This document shows positions 51,290 to 59,600 of a DNA stretch of 64,000 nt, piece after piece. The DNA is from Streptomyces griseoluteus. GTDB taxonomy: Bacteria; Actinomycetota; Actinomycetes; Streptomycetales; Streptomycetaceae. Below the pieces are notes generated by a model. It saw only the letters and a list, made by a program, of their open reading frames with translations, had not been told where the DNA came from and did no database searches. Each line of letters starts with the position of its first letter. Positions within the stretch are counted from its first letter, which is position 1. The stretch is taken from positions 1 through 64,000 of the forward strand of contig JOBE01000020.1 of assembly GCA_000717735.1 (NCBI GenBank), written 5' to 3'. The position numbers were made by a program, and so were the translations under genes.

Positions 51290-52587
51290 CCCGAGCCGCC
51301 GGGCCTCGCGCCGGACTGGTAGATGTCGGGGATGCCGTCGGCGTCGTCGTCGCGCTCTTCCTCTTCCCACAGTTGCTTGTAGATGCGGTTGCGGCGGCGC
51401 AGGAGGACGGCTGCGAGGGCGGCAGCGGTGAGGGAGCCGACCAGGACGGCGGCCTTGACGTGCTCGGCTTCGGGGCCCGTCGGGAAGGCGAGTTCGCCGA
51501 TGAGGAGGGCGACCGTGAAGCCGATCCCGGCCAGAGTGGCCAGGCCCAGGACGTCGGCCCAGGCGAGGTCGGAGTTGAGCTCGGCGCGGGTGAAGCGTGC
51601 GGCGAGGTAGGTGCCGAGGAAGATGCCGAGGATCTTGCCGACGACGAGCCCGATGACGACGCCGAGGGGTTCGGGGTCGGTGAAGACGTGGACGAGGGCG
51701 CCGCCCGAGACACCGACACCCGCGGCGAACAGCGCGAAGAGGGGGACCGCGACGCCCGCGGAGAAGGGGTGGACGATGTGGGAGACACGGGCAGCCGGGG
51801 ACCGTTCCTCGCCCTTGTCACGGGTGGTACGCAGGATGAGGCCCATGGCGACGCCGGCGACGGTGGCGTGGACGCCGGAGTTGTACATCAGCGCCCAGAC
51901 CGCGAGCCCCAGGGGCACGTACCACCACCAGCCGCGCACCCGGAAGCGCTGGAGCACGTAGAAGGCGGCGAGTCCGGCGACGGCTGCGCCGAGGGCCCAG
52001 AAGTTCAGGTCCGAGGTGAAGAAGACCGCGATGATGAGGATGGCGCCGAGGTCGTCGACGACGGCCAGGGTGAGCAGGAACGCGCGCAGCGCGGAAGGCA
52101 GGTGGGTGCTGAGGACGGCGAGGACCGCGAGCGCGAAGGCGATGTCCGTGGCCATCGGCACGGCCCAGCCCTCAAGGCTCCCGCCGCCGATGGTGACGGT
52201 GAGCACGTAGAGAGCGGCGGGGACGGCCATGCCGCAGACGGCGGCGACGACGGGCAGGGCGGCGGTGGCGGGGGTGCGCAGCTCGCCGACGACGAACTCG
52301 CGCTTCAGCTCGATGCCGGCCACCAGGAAGAAGACCGCGAGCAGGCCGTCGGCCGTCCAGTGGGCGACGGAGAGGTCCAGGCCGAGGGCGGGGATGCCGA
52401 AGTGGAAGTCGCGTATCGACTCGTACGCCGCGCTCCACGGACTGTTCGCCCACGCGAGCGCGACGACGGCGGCGGCGAGGAGGACGAGTCCTCCCACGGT
52501 TTCCGTGCGGAGGGCTTCAGTGATCGCCTGTCGTTCGGACCAGGGCAACAGGCCGAGGATCACCTTGCGCGGGCGTGGCTGTGTCAT
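51286..52587 (-). CDS. nhaA: Na+/H+ antiporter NhaA
   Basis: A 433-aa NhaA with 12 helices. VAGIELKREFVVGELRTPATAALPVVAAVCGMAVPAALY is typical. The ion-binding aspartates sit in AVVDDLGAILIIAVFF (helix V DD pair, as Asp163/Asp164 in E. coli), and ALPVFALFAAGV-like and GLVVGKILGIFLGTYL helices follow. GGAGG lies 9 nt before the ATG at 52587. A ~40-residue charged C-terminal tail (EEEERDDDADGIPDIYQSGA) is an addition to the E. coli form. It is coupled to a small membrane protein and shares its leader element with the CPA1 antiporter. Confidence 0.94.
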   Translation of the reverse strand: MTQPRPRKVILGLLPWSERQAITEALRTETVGGLVLLAAAVVALAWANSPWSAAYESIRDFHFGIPALGLDLSVAHWTADGLLAVFFLVAGIELKREFVVGELRTPATAALPVVAAVCGMAVPAALYVLTVTIGGGSLEGWAVPMATDIAFALAVLAVLSTHLPSALRAFLLTLAVVDDLGAILIIAVFFTSDLNFWALGAAVAGLAAFYVLQRFRVRGWWWYVPLGLAVWALMYNSGVHATVAGVAMGLILRTTRDKGEERSPAARVSHIVHPFSAGVAVPLFALFAAGVGVSGGALVHVFTDPEPLGVVIGLVVGKILGIFLGTYLAARFTRAELNSDLAWADVLGLATLAGIGFTVALLIGELAFPTGPEAEHVKAAVLVGSLTAAALAAVLLRRRNRIYKQLWEEEERDDDADGIPDIYQSGARPGGSG

Positions 52588-52619
52588 GGGGGAAGGCCTC
52601 CGGGGCGGTTCGGCGGAAT

Positions 52620-52691
52620 GGGCACACGGCCCCTCGACGCCGACCAGACTTCCCGGCACACCAGCGCGTCGCGTTGACGCGTTCTTTACAC
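52620..52691 (-). ncRNA. Candidate structured leader of nhaA
   Basis: Minus-strand order matches the leader at 49.1 kb: GTGTAA (52691-52686), a hairpin CGCGTC/GACGCG (52681-52665), the 22-nt core (52659-52638; GTGCCGGGAAGTCTGG then TCGGCG) and a stem GGGC/GCCC (52632-52620). The flanking stems differ in sequence from the other copy but keep pairing. The start codon is 50 nt further on. Confidence 0.55.
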
Positions 52692-52746
52692 CCTATCGAG
52701 TGCTCGTGGGGCTCGCCAGGGTGGCTCTCAGCAGCCGAGACGGAAT

Positions 52747-52794
52747 GAAGGGCCCTGCTCTCACCACGGCGCGAGGTGAGTGGCAGGGCCCTTC
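52747..52794 (-). terminator. Terminator of the AGCS symporter gene
   Basis: A 12-bp outer stem GAAGGGCCCTGC / GCAGGGCCCTTC enclosing an inner CTCACC/GGTGAG pair, just beyond the symporter stop on the minus strand and before the nhaA leader. Confidence 0.75.
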
Positions 52795-52817
52795 GGGAGC
52801 CGGGCCGCCGGGGGCGG

Positions 52818-54362
52818 TCAGACGGTGGTCTTCACCGGCTCCTGGTCGGTGTCCTCGTCGGAGTTCGTGTCGAGGCCCGCGTCGCGCTTCTTGACGAAGG
52901 TGAGGAAGGTGTTCAGCTCGCGCTTGACGACGGGGGCGAGGAGGTAGAGGCCGATGATGTTGATGACCGCGAGCATGAAGAGCACCGCGTCGGCCATGTC
53001 GATCAGCGTCTGCAGGGTGAGCAGGGAGCCCGCGACCGCGAAGACGGTGTAGAGGACCTTGAAGGTCAGCTCGCTGGCCCTGCTGCGGCCGAAGAGGTGG
53101 GTCCAGGCCTTCATGCAGTAGTAGCCCCAGGTCAGCACCGTGGAGATGGCGAACAGCATGACCGCGACGGTGAGGACGTACGGGAACCAGGGCATGACCG
53201 TGGCGAAGGCGTCGGAGGTGATGGTGACGCCGCCGATGGACTCGCCGCCGTTACGGAGCTCGACGTAGCTGGCGGGGTTGGCGATGACGATGGTCAGGGC
53301 GGTCATGGTGCAGATGACGACCGTGTCGATGAACGGCTCCAGCAGGGCGACCAGGCCCTCGCTCGCGGGGTGCTTGGTCTTCACCGCGGAGTGGGCGATC
53401 GGGGCGGAGCCGAGGCCGGCCTCGTTGGAGAACGCGGCCCGCTTGAATCCGATGATCAGCGCGCCCAGGACACCGCCGGCGACGCCTTCGGGGTTGAACG
53501 CGCCCTCGATGATCGTGGAGACCGCGGAAGGCACTGCGGAGGCGTTGACGGCGATGACGACGAGGCAGGCGGCGATGTAGATGCCGGCCATCGCGGGAAT
53601 CAGCTTGCTGGTCACGGAGGCGATGGAGCGGATGCCGCCGAGGAGCACGATGCCGACGAGGGCGGCGATCAGGATGCCGAAGAACAGGGCGCCGGCGGAG
53701 GAGCCCAGGGCACCGTCCTCGCCGCCGGTGACGGAGACGAGCTGCGCGTAGGACTGGTTGACCTGGAAGAGGTTGCCGCCGAAGAGGCCGAAGAACAGGA
53801 TCATGAAGGAGGCGAGGACGGCGAGGACCTTGCCGAGGGTCTTGCCGTTCTTGCCGAAGCGCTCGGCCAGGCCCTTGGGCAGGTAGTGCATGGGGCCGCC
53901 GGAGACGGTGCCGTCGGGATGCACCTCGCGGTACTTCACACCGAGGGTGACCTCGACGAACTTGGTGGCCATGCCGAGCAGGCCGCACAGGATCATCCAG
54001 AACGTGGCCCCGGGGCCACCGATGGAGACGGCGACGGCGACACCGGCGATGTTGCCGAGTCCGACCGTGCCGGAGACGGCGGCGGTCAGCGCCTGGAAGT
54101 GGTTGACCTCGCCGGCCGAGCCCTTCTCGTCGTACTTCCCGCGCACCACGTCCACGGCGAGCCGGAACTTTCGCAGCTGGACGAAACCGAACCAGCCGGT
54201 GAAGACCAGACCGGCGACGACGAGCCACGCCACGATCAGCGGAAGCTCCGTACCTCCGACGGGCACGGAGTAGAAGACGATCTCGCCGAGCCGGGTGGCT
54301 ATCGGCTCGAAGAAGCCACTGACCGCCTTGTCGACGGACTGGGTGAGGGAATCGAGAGACAC
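52818..54362 (-). CDS. Sodium:alanine/glycine symporter (AGCS family)
   Basis: A 514-aa transporter with about eleven helices, LeuT fold. VSGTVGLGNIAGVAVAVSIGGPGATFWM is the AGCS helix-1 signature that forms the Na+ and amino-acid sites. Others are KFVEVTLGVKYREV, SGGPMHYLPKG and NEAGLGSAPIAHSA. It imports alanine or glycine with Na+. GTG start with GAGG upstream. It lies behind the two Na+/H+ antiporters in an ion-homeostasis region. No glycine riboswitch is visible in its leader; a Crp-type site is. Confidence 0.93.
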   Translation of the reverse strand: MSLDSLTQSVDKAVSGFFEPIATRLGEIVFYSVPVGGTELPLIVAWLVVAGLVFTGWFGFVQLRKFRLAVDVVRGKYDEKGSAGEVNHFQALTAAVSGTVGLGNIAGVAVAVSIGGPGATFWMILCGLLGMATKFVEVTLGVKYREVHPDGTVSGGPMHYLPKGLAERFGKNGKTLGKVLAVLASFMILFFGLFGGNLFQVNQSYAQLVSVTGGEDGALGSSAGALFFGILIAALVGIVLLGGIRSIASVTSKLIPAMAGIYIAACLVVIAVNASAVPSAVSTIIEGAFNPEGVAGGVLGALIIGFKRAAFSNEAGLGSAPIAHSAVKTKHPASEGLVALLEPFIDTVVICTMTALTIVIANPASYVELRNGGESIGGVTITSDAFATVMPWFPYVLTVAVMLFAISTVLTWGYYCMKAWTHLFGRSRASELTFKVLYTVFAVAGSLLTLQTLIDMADAVLFMLAVINIIGLYLLAPVVKRELNTFLTFVKKRDAGLDTNSDEDTDQEPVKTTV

Positions 54363-54778
54363 GGTGGGGACCTCGGAAGCGCAGGACCGGCGCGCGGGAG
54401 GCGGCGCCGATGGGGGTGCGGTCTGTGAGCGAACGCCGTTGTCCGGTCGGCGAGCCGAGTGATCGTCATCCGTGGACTCGGAGCGTGATCACCTCGGTCG
54501 TGCTGCCGGTACGTGCCCGGCATCCCGCAGGACAGGCGAGGGGTGGTGCCACCTGCGGAGTTGCGCATTCCTACCACAGCAACCCGCCCCCATCACGTGA
54601 CGCACGTCACCTTACTCACGGTGATCTACGAAAAGCGCAGGAGTCGTGACGCGACCGTTATCCGGACAGACCTATCCGTTCACTGTGCACATATTTCCCC
54701 TGGTCAGGAGCTCGTGACGGAACGCTCCTGTCGCCCGGCAAGACTGTCGGCGACGGCAGGAGCTCGACCGGCCGTCCC
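54363..54778. other. Intergenic region above the AGCS symporter gene
   Basis: About 416 nt between the stomatin-like gene's stop and the symporter's start. Apart from the Crp-type sequence at 54597-54610 I see no gene, no glycine-riboswitch conserved blocks and no strong terminator. Confidence 0.45.
54597..54610. promoter_or_regulatory. Candidate Crp-binding site
   Basis: GTGACGCACGTCAC fits the Streptomyces Crp consensus GTG-N6-GNCAC and is itself an inverted repeat (GTGAC/GTCAC). It is about 235 nt above the symporter start. Function is inferred. Confidence 0.4.
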
Positions 54779-55837
54779 CTACCTGCCCTCTGGTGCCTGC
54801 GGCTCCTGACGGCCGGCGGTGAAGGGATACGTGTCGGTGTCGGCTTCGGCCGCGTCGGCGAGTGCCTCGGCAGCGGCCTCCGCCGCCTGCGCCGCGTCGT
54901 CGGCCGCCTGGGTGGCGGCCCTGTCCTCCGCGGACGTCTCCCGGACGGCCGGAGACGGGGGCAGCACCTCGTTGAAGGCGCGGGACACCCCTTGGAGCGC
55001 GGAGGTGACCTCGCTGGGGATCACCCAGAAGGTGCTGCCCGCGCCCTGGGCGAGCTGGGGCAGCATCTGCATGTACTGGTAGGCGAGGAGCTTGGGGTCG
55101 GGGTCGTTGCGGTGGACGGCCTGGAAGACCTCGTCGACGGCTCGGGACTGCCCCTCGGCCTTGAGGATCTCGGCGGTGCGGTTGCCCTCCGCCCGGAGCA
55201 CGGCGGCCTGTTTGTCCCCCTCGGCGGTGAGGATCTGCGACTGGCGCTGCCCCTCCGCCCCCAGGATCGCCGCCCGCTTGTCGCGCTCGGCGCGCATCTG
55301 CTTCTCCATGGCGTCCTTGATGGACTGCGGAGGGTCGATGGCCTTGATCTCCACGCGGTTGACCCTCAGCCCCCACTTGCCCGTCGCCTCGTCGAGCACG
55401 CCACGGAGCTGGTTGTTGATGGTGTCACGGGAGGTCAGGGTCTTCTCCAGGTCCATCGAACCCACGACGTTGCGCAAGGTGGTGACGGTGAGCTGTTCGA
55501 CGCCCTGCAGGAAGTCGGCGATCTCGTAGGCGGCCGCCCGCGGGTCGGTGACCTGGAAGTACAGCACGGTGTCGATCTCGACGACCAGGTTGTCCTCGGT
55601 GATGACCGGCTGCGGCCGGAACGAGACCACCTGTTCCCTCAGGTCGATCACCGGATAGACGCGGTCGACATAGGGGATGACGAGGTTGAGGCCCGGCCTC
55701 AGGGTGCGCCGGTAGCGGCCGAGGCGTTCGACGTTGCGGGCCCGCGCCTGCGGCACGATGCGTACCGCCCGCACCACGGTGAAGACCGCGAGGGCCGCGA
55801 GGATCAGACCGGCTATGAGCAGTCCCGGCACGTCCAT
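54779..55837 (-). CDS. SPFH/stomatin-like (paraslipin) protein
   Basis: A 352-aa protein. One N-terminal helix (about 4-24), then a Band 7/SPFH domain beginning VRIVPQARARNVERLGRYRRTLRPGLNLVIPYVDRV, with VVSFRPQPVITEDNLVVEIDTVLYFQVTDP and LRNVVGSMDLEKTLTSRDTIN. A helical Ala/Glu-rich segment follows (RAERDKRAAILGAEGQRQSQILTAEGDKQAAVLRAEGNRTAEIL), typical of oligomerising stomatins. The Ala/Glu/Asp-rich tail is disordered. It follows the NfeD gene by 3 nt, the usual SPFH-NfeD pairing. Confidence 0.93.
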   Translation of the reverse strand: MDVPGLLIAGLILAALAVFTVVRAVRIVPQARARNVERLGRYRRTLRPGLNLVIPYVDRVYPVIDLREQVVSFRPQPVITEDNLVVEIDTVLYFQVTDPRAAAYEIADFLQGVEQLTVTTLRNVVGSMDLEKTLTSRDTINNQLRGVLDEATGKWGLRVNRVEIKAIDPPQSIKDAMEKQMRAERDKRAAILGAEGQRQSQILTAEGDKQAAVLRAEGNRTAEILKAEGQSRAVDEVFQAVHRNDPDPKLLAYQYMQMLPQLAQGAGSTFWVIPSEVTSALQGVSRAFNEVLPPSPAVRETSAEDRAATQAADDAAQAAEAAAEALADAAEADTDTYPFTAGRQEPQAPEGR

Positions 55838-55840
55838 GAC

Positions 55841-56272
55841 TCACTCCCGGGGGTAGACGACGGCGGTGGCGCCATCGATTTCCATGACGTCGACGGTCGC
55901 CCCCGGAGGTATCACCAGCGTCTCGTCGTAGGCGCGGGCCGTCCACTCCTCACCACCGATGCGGACCCTGCCGCCCAGACCCGTCACCTCCGACACGACA
56001 CGGGCGGAGCGGCCCACCAGGGCATCCGTGCCGAACCGCTCGGCCTGCGGCCTGAGCAGATGGCGCGCTGCGACGGGGCGCACGAACAACAGGCTGGTGG
56101 CAGCCAGAGCGGTGAAGACCACGAGTTGCAAGGGCGGCGAGAGCCCGAGGGCGGCGGCTCCCGCCGTGACGGCCGCCGCGGCGCCGAGGATCCCGAGCGC
56201 GGCAGTGAGGGTGAAGATCTCCGCCACCGCCAGCACCCCTGCGGCGATCAACCAGACCAGCCATAGGTCCAT
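55841..56272 (-). CDS. NfeD-family membrane protein
   Basis: A 143-aa NfeD (short form, no ClpP-like protease domain). Two or three helices (about 3-25, 28-48, 52-72) are followed by an OB-fold domain (LVGRSARVVSEVTGLGGRVRIGGEEWTARAYDETLVIPPGATVDVMEIDGATAVVYP). NfeD proteins assist SPFH partners in membrane-microdomain formation or membrane-protein quality control. The start is chosen by the MDLWLVWLIAA opening. Confidence 0.9.
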   Translation of the reverse strand: MDLWLVWLIAAGVLAVAEIFTLTAALGILGAAAAVTAGAAALGLSPPLQLVVFTALAATSLLFVRPVAARHLLRPQAERFGTDALVGRSARVVSEVTGLGGRVRIGGEEWTARAYDETLVIPPGATVDVMEIDGATAVVYPRE

Positions 56273-56309
56273 GGCGCTCTCCCGGCAGGTGCGACTCCGC
56301 GAAGGACTG

Positions 56310-56333
56310 AAAAACGCACCTTTTGGCGTTTTT
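56310..56333 (-). terminator. Rho-independent terminator with U-run above nfeD
   Basis: AAAAACGC (56310-56317) pairs with GCGTTTTT (56326-56333). It is one of the few T-run terminators in the window and is symmetrical, so it could act on either strand. It lies between the zinc-ribbon gene and nfeD. Confidence 0.65.
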
Positions 56334-56356
56334 ACCCCTTTTTGCGGGGTGGCATG

Positions 56357-56410
56357 CTCGGGCAGGCTTGTCGGCCTGCCCGAGCGCGCTTGGAGCAGGC
56401 CGACAAGCCT
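56357..56410 (-). promoter_or_regulatory. Overlapping alternative hairpins after the zinc-ribbon gene
   Basis: Two mutually exclusive stems share a strand. An 11-bp stem uses 56357-56367 with 56374-56384, and a perfect 16-bp stem uses 56364-56379 with 56395-56410, which reaches the zinc-ribbon stop codon. The T-run hairpin at 56310-56333 follows on the minus strand. The layout resembles an attenuator. Confidence 0.5.
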
Positions 56411-56640
56411 CAGTGCTCCCGCTTCTGTCGGTACGTCCTGAGGTCGCGGTTGACGAAGAGGTGGACGTGGCCACACGACCAGCAGATCAATCCGGTGGCC
56501 GACTCGTTCGCCCACGCCATGTTGAAGAATTCCATTCCCGTGCTGTTCAGCTTCACCTCCCGCTCGCGGAACGTGTTGTTGCCGCACATCAGGCAGAGGA
56601 TCGGGCGCTCCCCGATCGCCGCGTGCAGGGGCCTGGCCAT
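56410..56640 (-). CDS. 76-aa zinc-ribbon protein
   Basis: A small soluble protein with two CxxC knuckles, CLMCGNNTF (about 16-24) and ICWSCGHVHLF (about 52-62), forming one zinc ribbon. The segment between (REREVKLNSTGMEFFNMAWANESA) is beta-rich. It resembles small bacterial zinc-ribbon proteins of unknown function. It follows the giant ATPase gene by 21 nt and is probably co-transcribed with it and the flotillin. Confidence 0.8.
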   Translation of the reverse strand: MARPLHAAIGERPILCLMCGNNTFREREVKLNSTGMEFFNMAWANESATGLICWSCGHVHLFVNRDLRTYRQKREH

Positions 56641-56661
56641 GTGGTTTCTCCTCTTCCTGTG

Positions 56662-59600
56662 TCAGTTCTGACGGTGTTCGGGAGCGGGTGCGTCAGCGCG
56701 GTGTATCGCGTGCCGCCCGGTGGGGCGCGCGAGGAGGTGGCGGGGGTCGGTCGCGCGGGTGATCGCCGTCTCGACAGCGGTGATGCGGTCGGCGAGCAGG
56801 CCGAGAGCGGCGACCGCCCGGGCGAGGGGGTCGTCTCCGGAACCGCCCATCGCCTGGGTGCGTGTATACGCGCCGGTCACCTCGGCCCACCGGGCGGCCT
56901 GTGCCGGGGTGAGGGTGCCGCGGAGTGCTGCGAGTTTGAGGAGGTTGGCCTCGGCTTCGGTGGTGAGGGTCTGGGCCTCGGCGGTGTAGTGGTCGTCGAC
57001 GACGGCGGCGAGTTCGGCGTCGTTCATGGCGGGTGAGATACGGGCCGTGATCTTGTTCATGGTGCGGTACGAGCCCTGGAGCCGGAACGGCGGTTCGGTG
57101 CGGGCCGCGTCGGCGGTGGCGGCGGAGGCGATGTACTCCTCGTTGACGGCGAGGACCGTCTCGCGGGCGGCGAGGAGGTGGCGGAGGACGGAGAGGACCC
57201 GGTCGAGTTCGGCCGGGGCGTAGGGGTGGGTGAGGCGGTCGCGGCGCGCTGCCGGGTCGTCGGCCGCCAGCCGGATCAGGAGCTCCAGGTCGGAGCGCTC
57301 GCGGCCGGCGAGCGGGGCGAGTACGGGGTGGGAGGTGAGGGCGTTCTCGACGAAGCTGAGGGCGAAGGCTTCCTCCTTGCCGGTGAGGACGTCGCCGAGG
57401 TTCCACACGTCGGCCCGGTTGGCGAGCATGTCGGGGACGCGGAAGGCCTGTCCCGACTCGGTGTACGGGTTTCCCGCCATGCAGACGGCGAAGCGCTTGC
57501 CGCGCAGGTCGTGCCCGTTCAGGGTCCGGGTGGCGTCGCAGAGCGGGATGAACTTCTGCAGGAACTCGGGCGAGCAGTGCTGTATGTCGTCGACGTACAG
57601 CAGGACGTTGTTGCCCGCCGCCAGGGCGAAGGCGATCTTCTCCAGTTCCCTGCGGGCAGTGGCATCGGGGGCCTCCGCGGGGTCGAGGGAGACCGTCCGC
57701 TGCCCGAGGGCAGGCCCGTCGACCTTGACCAGGAGCAGGCCGAGGCGGTCGGCGACGTACTCGATCAGCGTGGTCTTGCCGTAGCCGGGCGGGGAGAGGA
57801 GCAGCAGCAGGCCCTGGGAGTCGCTCCGCTTGGCGTCTCCGGCCGCGCCGAGCTGTTTGGCGAGGTTGTCGCCGATGAGGGGGAGGTAGACCTCGTCGAC
57901 GAGCCGGTTGCGGACGAAGGACGACATGACCCGGGGCCGGTACTCGTCAAGGCGGAGCCGGTCGCGCTCGGTGGCGACGAGCCGGGCCCTGCGCTCCTGG
58001 TACGCACGGAAGGCCGGCACGTCGGTGGCGGCGAAATCCCGCGTCCTGGCCAGGAACTCGTCGAGGCGCAGCTCCAGCGCGCGTCCCTCCACGCGGGGGT
58101 GGTTGCCCAGGAGTCCGGTGACCGTCTCCGTGGTGGGGGCGGCGATGTCGTAGCGGTCGAGGTCCGGGCAGAGCTCGACCGCGACGGCCTCGGCCAGCAC
58201 GCCTTCGTCGAGCCGTTCTCCGGACGCCGACGCGTAGGAGGTGAGCCATGCCTCGACGAGCTGGCGCCGCGCGCGCGGCTCCGTGAGGGAGGCGAGGGCG
58301 TCGTCGTAGGCGGAGGTGCCGACGGCGCGGCGGAACTTGTCGAGCAGGGTCCGTGCGGCGTCCGAGACGGCGAAGCCCGCCGGCGCGGTGGTGAGTTCCT
58401 CGATCAGGTACGTGGCGGCCGTCGGGTCGCCGATCTCCTCGGCCAGCTCGTTCCGCAGGCCGTCGAGGGCCGACTCCGCGCCGAACAGGTCACGGGCCCG
58501 TGCCAGGGCGTCGGCCCGGCAGGTCCACTGCTCGCGGGCGTCGGCGGTGGCGGCGTGGGCCCAGAAGAGCTGGGCGGTCGCTCGCGCAGGGGCCGGGTAC
58601 CTGAGCAGTCCGATCCGTTCGTGCAGACGGAGGACGGCCTCCAGGATCGCCGCCGTGTCGTGATCGTGGACGCCGCGCTCGTGCCCCTCGTCGTACGCGG
58701 CCTCGGCGGCACGTCGCGCGAGTGCGGACAGGTCCTCGCCCGCCAGGCTGCCGGGGCCGTGCTCGGCCAGGAGGCGTGCGGCCAAATATTCGGACCGGTA
58801 GACCTCCGGCGACTCGCAGGGCAGGGTCCGGTCCCAGAAGGGGCGGGTCTCGGCGAACGCCGGATCGGTGACCGGCACGCGGTAGTCGGTGCCGGTGAGG
58901 GCGAGGGCGAGGGTGTCCTCGTGCGGCACGAGGGTGACTTCAGGGGTCTGCCGGTTGACGGCGAAGCGGTGCCGGCCGAGCCGGATCGTGGCGCCGCCGT
59001 CGGAGAACAGGTCGGTACGGTCCCGCAGCGCCCGTCCGGCCTCCTGCCGGGCGGCGCCGAGTCGGCCCTCCAGTTCCTCCGCCCGTGCCTCGTCGCCGAG
59101 CTCCCTCAGCTCGGCGACGGTGCGCCGGACCTTGGCGACCATGGGGTCGGAGGCGAAGTACGTGTTCACCTCGTCCAGGTCGGCCAGGGTCGCGGCGCGC
59201 CGGGCGATCGCTTCCAGGACGCGGCCGGCCGATGCCGCGAGGCGCTCCGCGCGGCGGGCGCGGGTGTCCTGGAGGGACTGCCTGCGCGCGGTGAAGGCGT
59301 CGTACATCTCGGCCCGTTTGTCAGCGATCTCACCGAGGAAGCCGTCGTGCTCGGCGAACCGCGACTCCAGGTTCTCCAGCTGGAGGAGCAGCCGGCCGAG
59401 CTGGTCGTCGCAGCGGTCCGGGGTGTCCGCGGCGGCCAGGGCTCCCGTGACGGCCTGACCGAGCAGGGCGAACTCGGCGGCGAACTCCGCCCGGCCCTCC
59501 TGGTCGAGGAGTTCGGCGCGACGGGCGGCGAGGAGGGCCCGGACGCGGTTCAGCACGCCCAGGACGTCGGCGATCCGTTCCAGGACCGAGGTGCGGACGG

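Noticed and set aside
54363..54778. Glycine riboswitch before the AGCS symporter
   Set aside because: This transporter family often has one, but the conserved glycine-aptamer blocks are not present in the leader.
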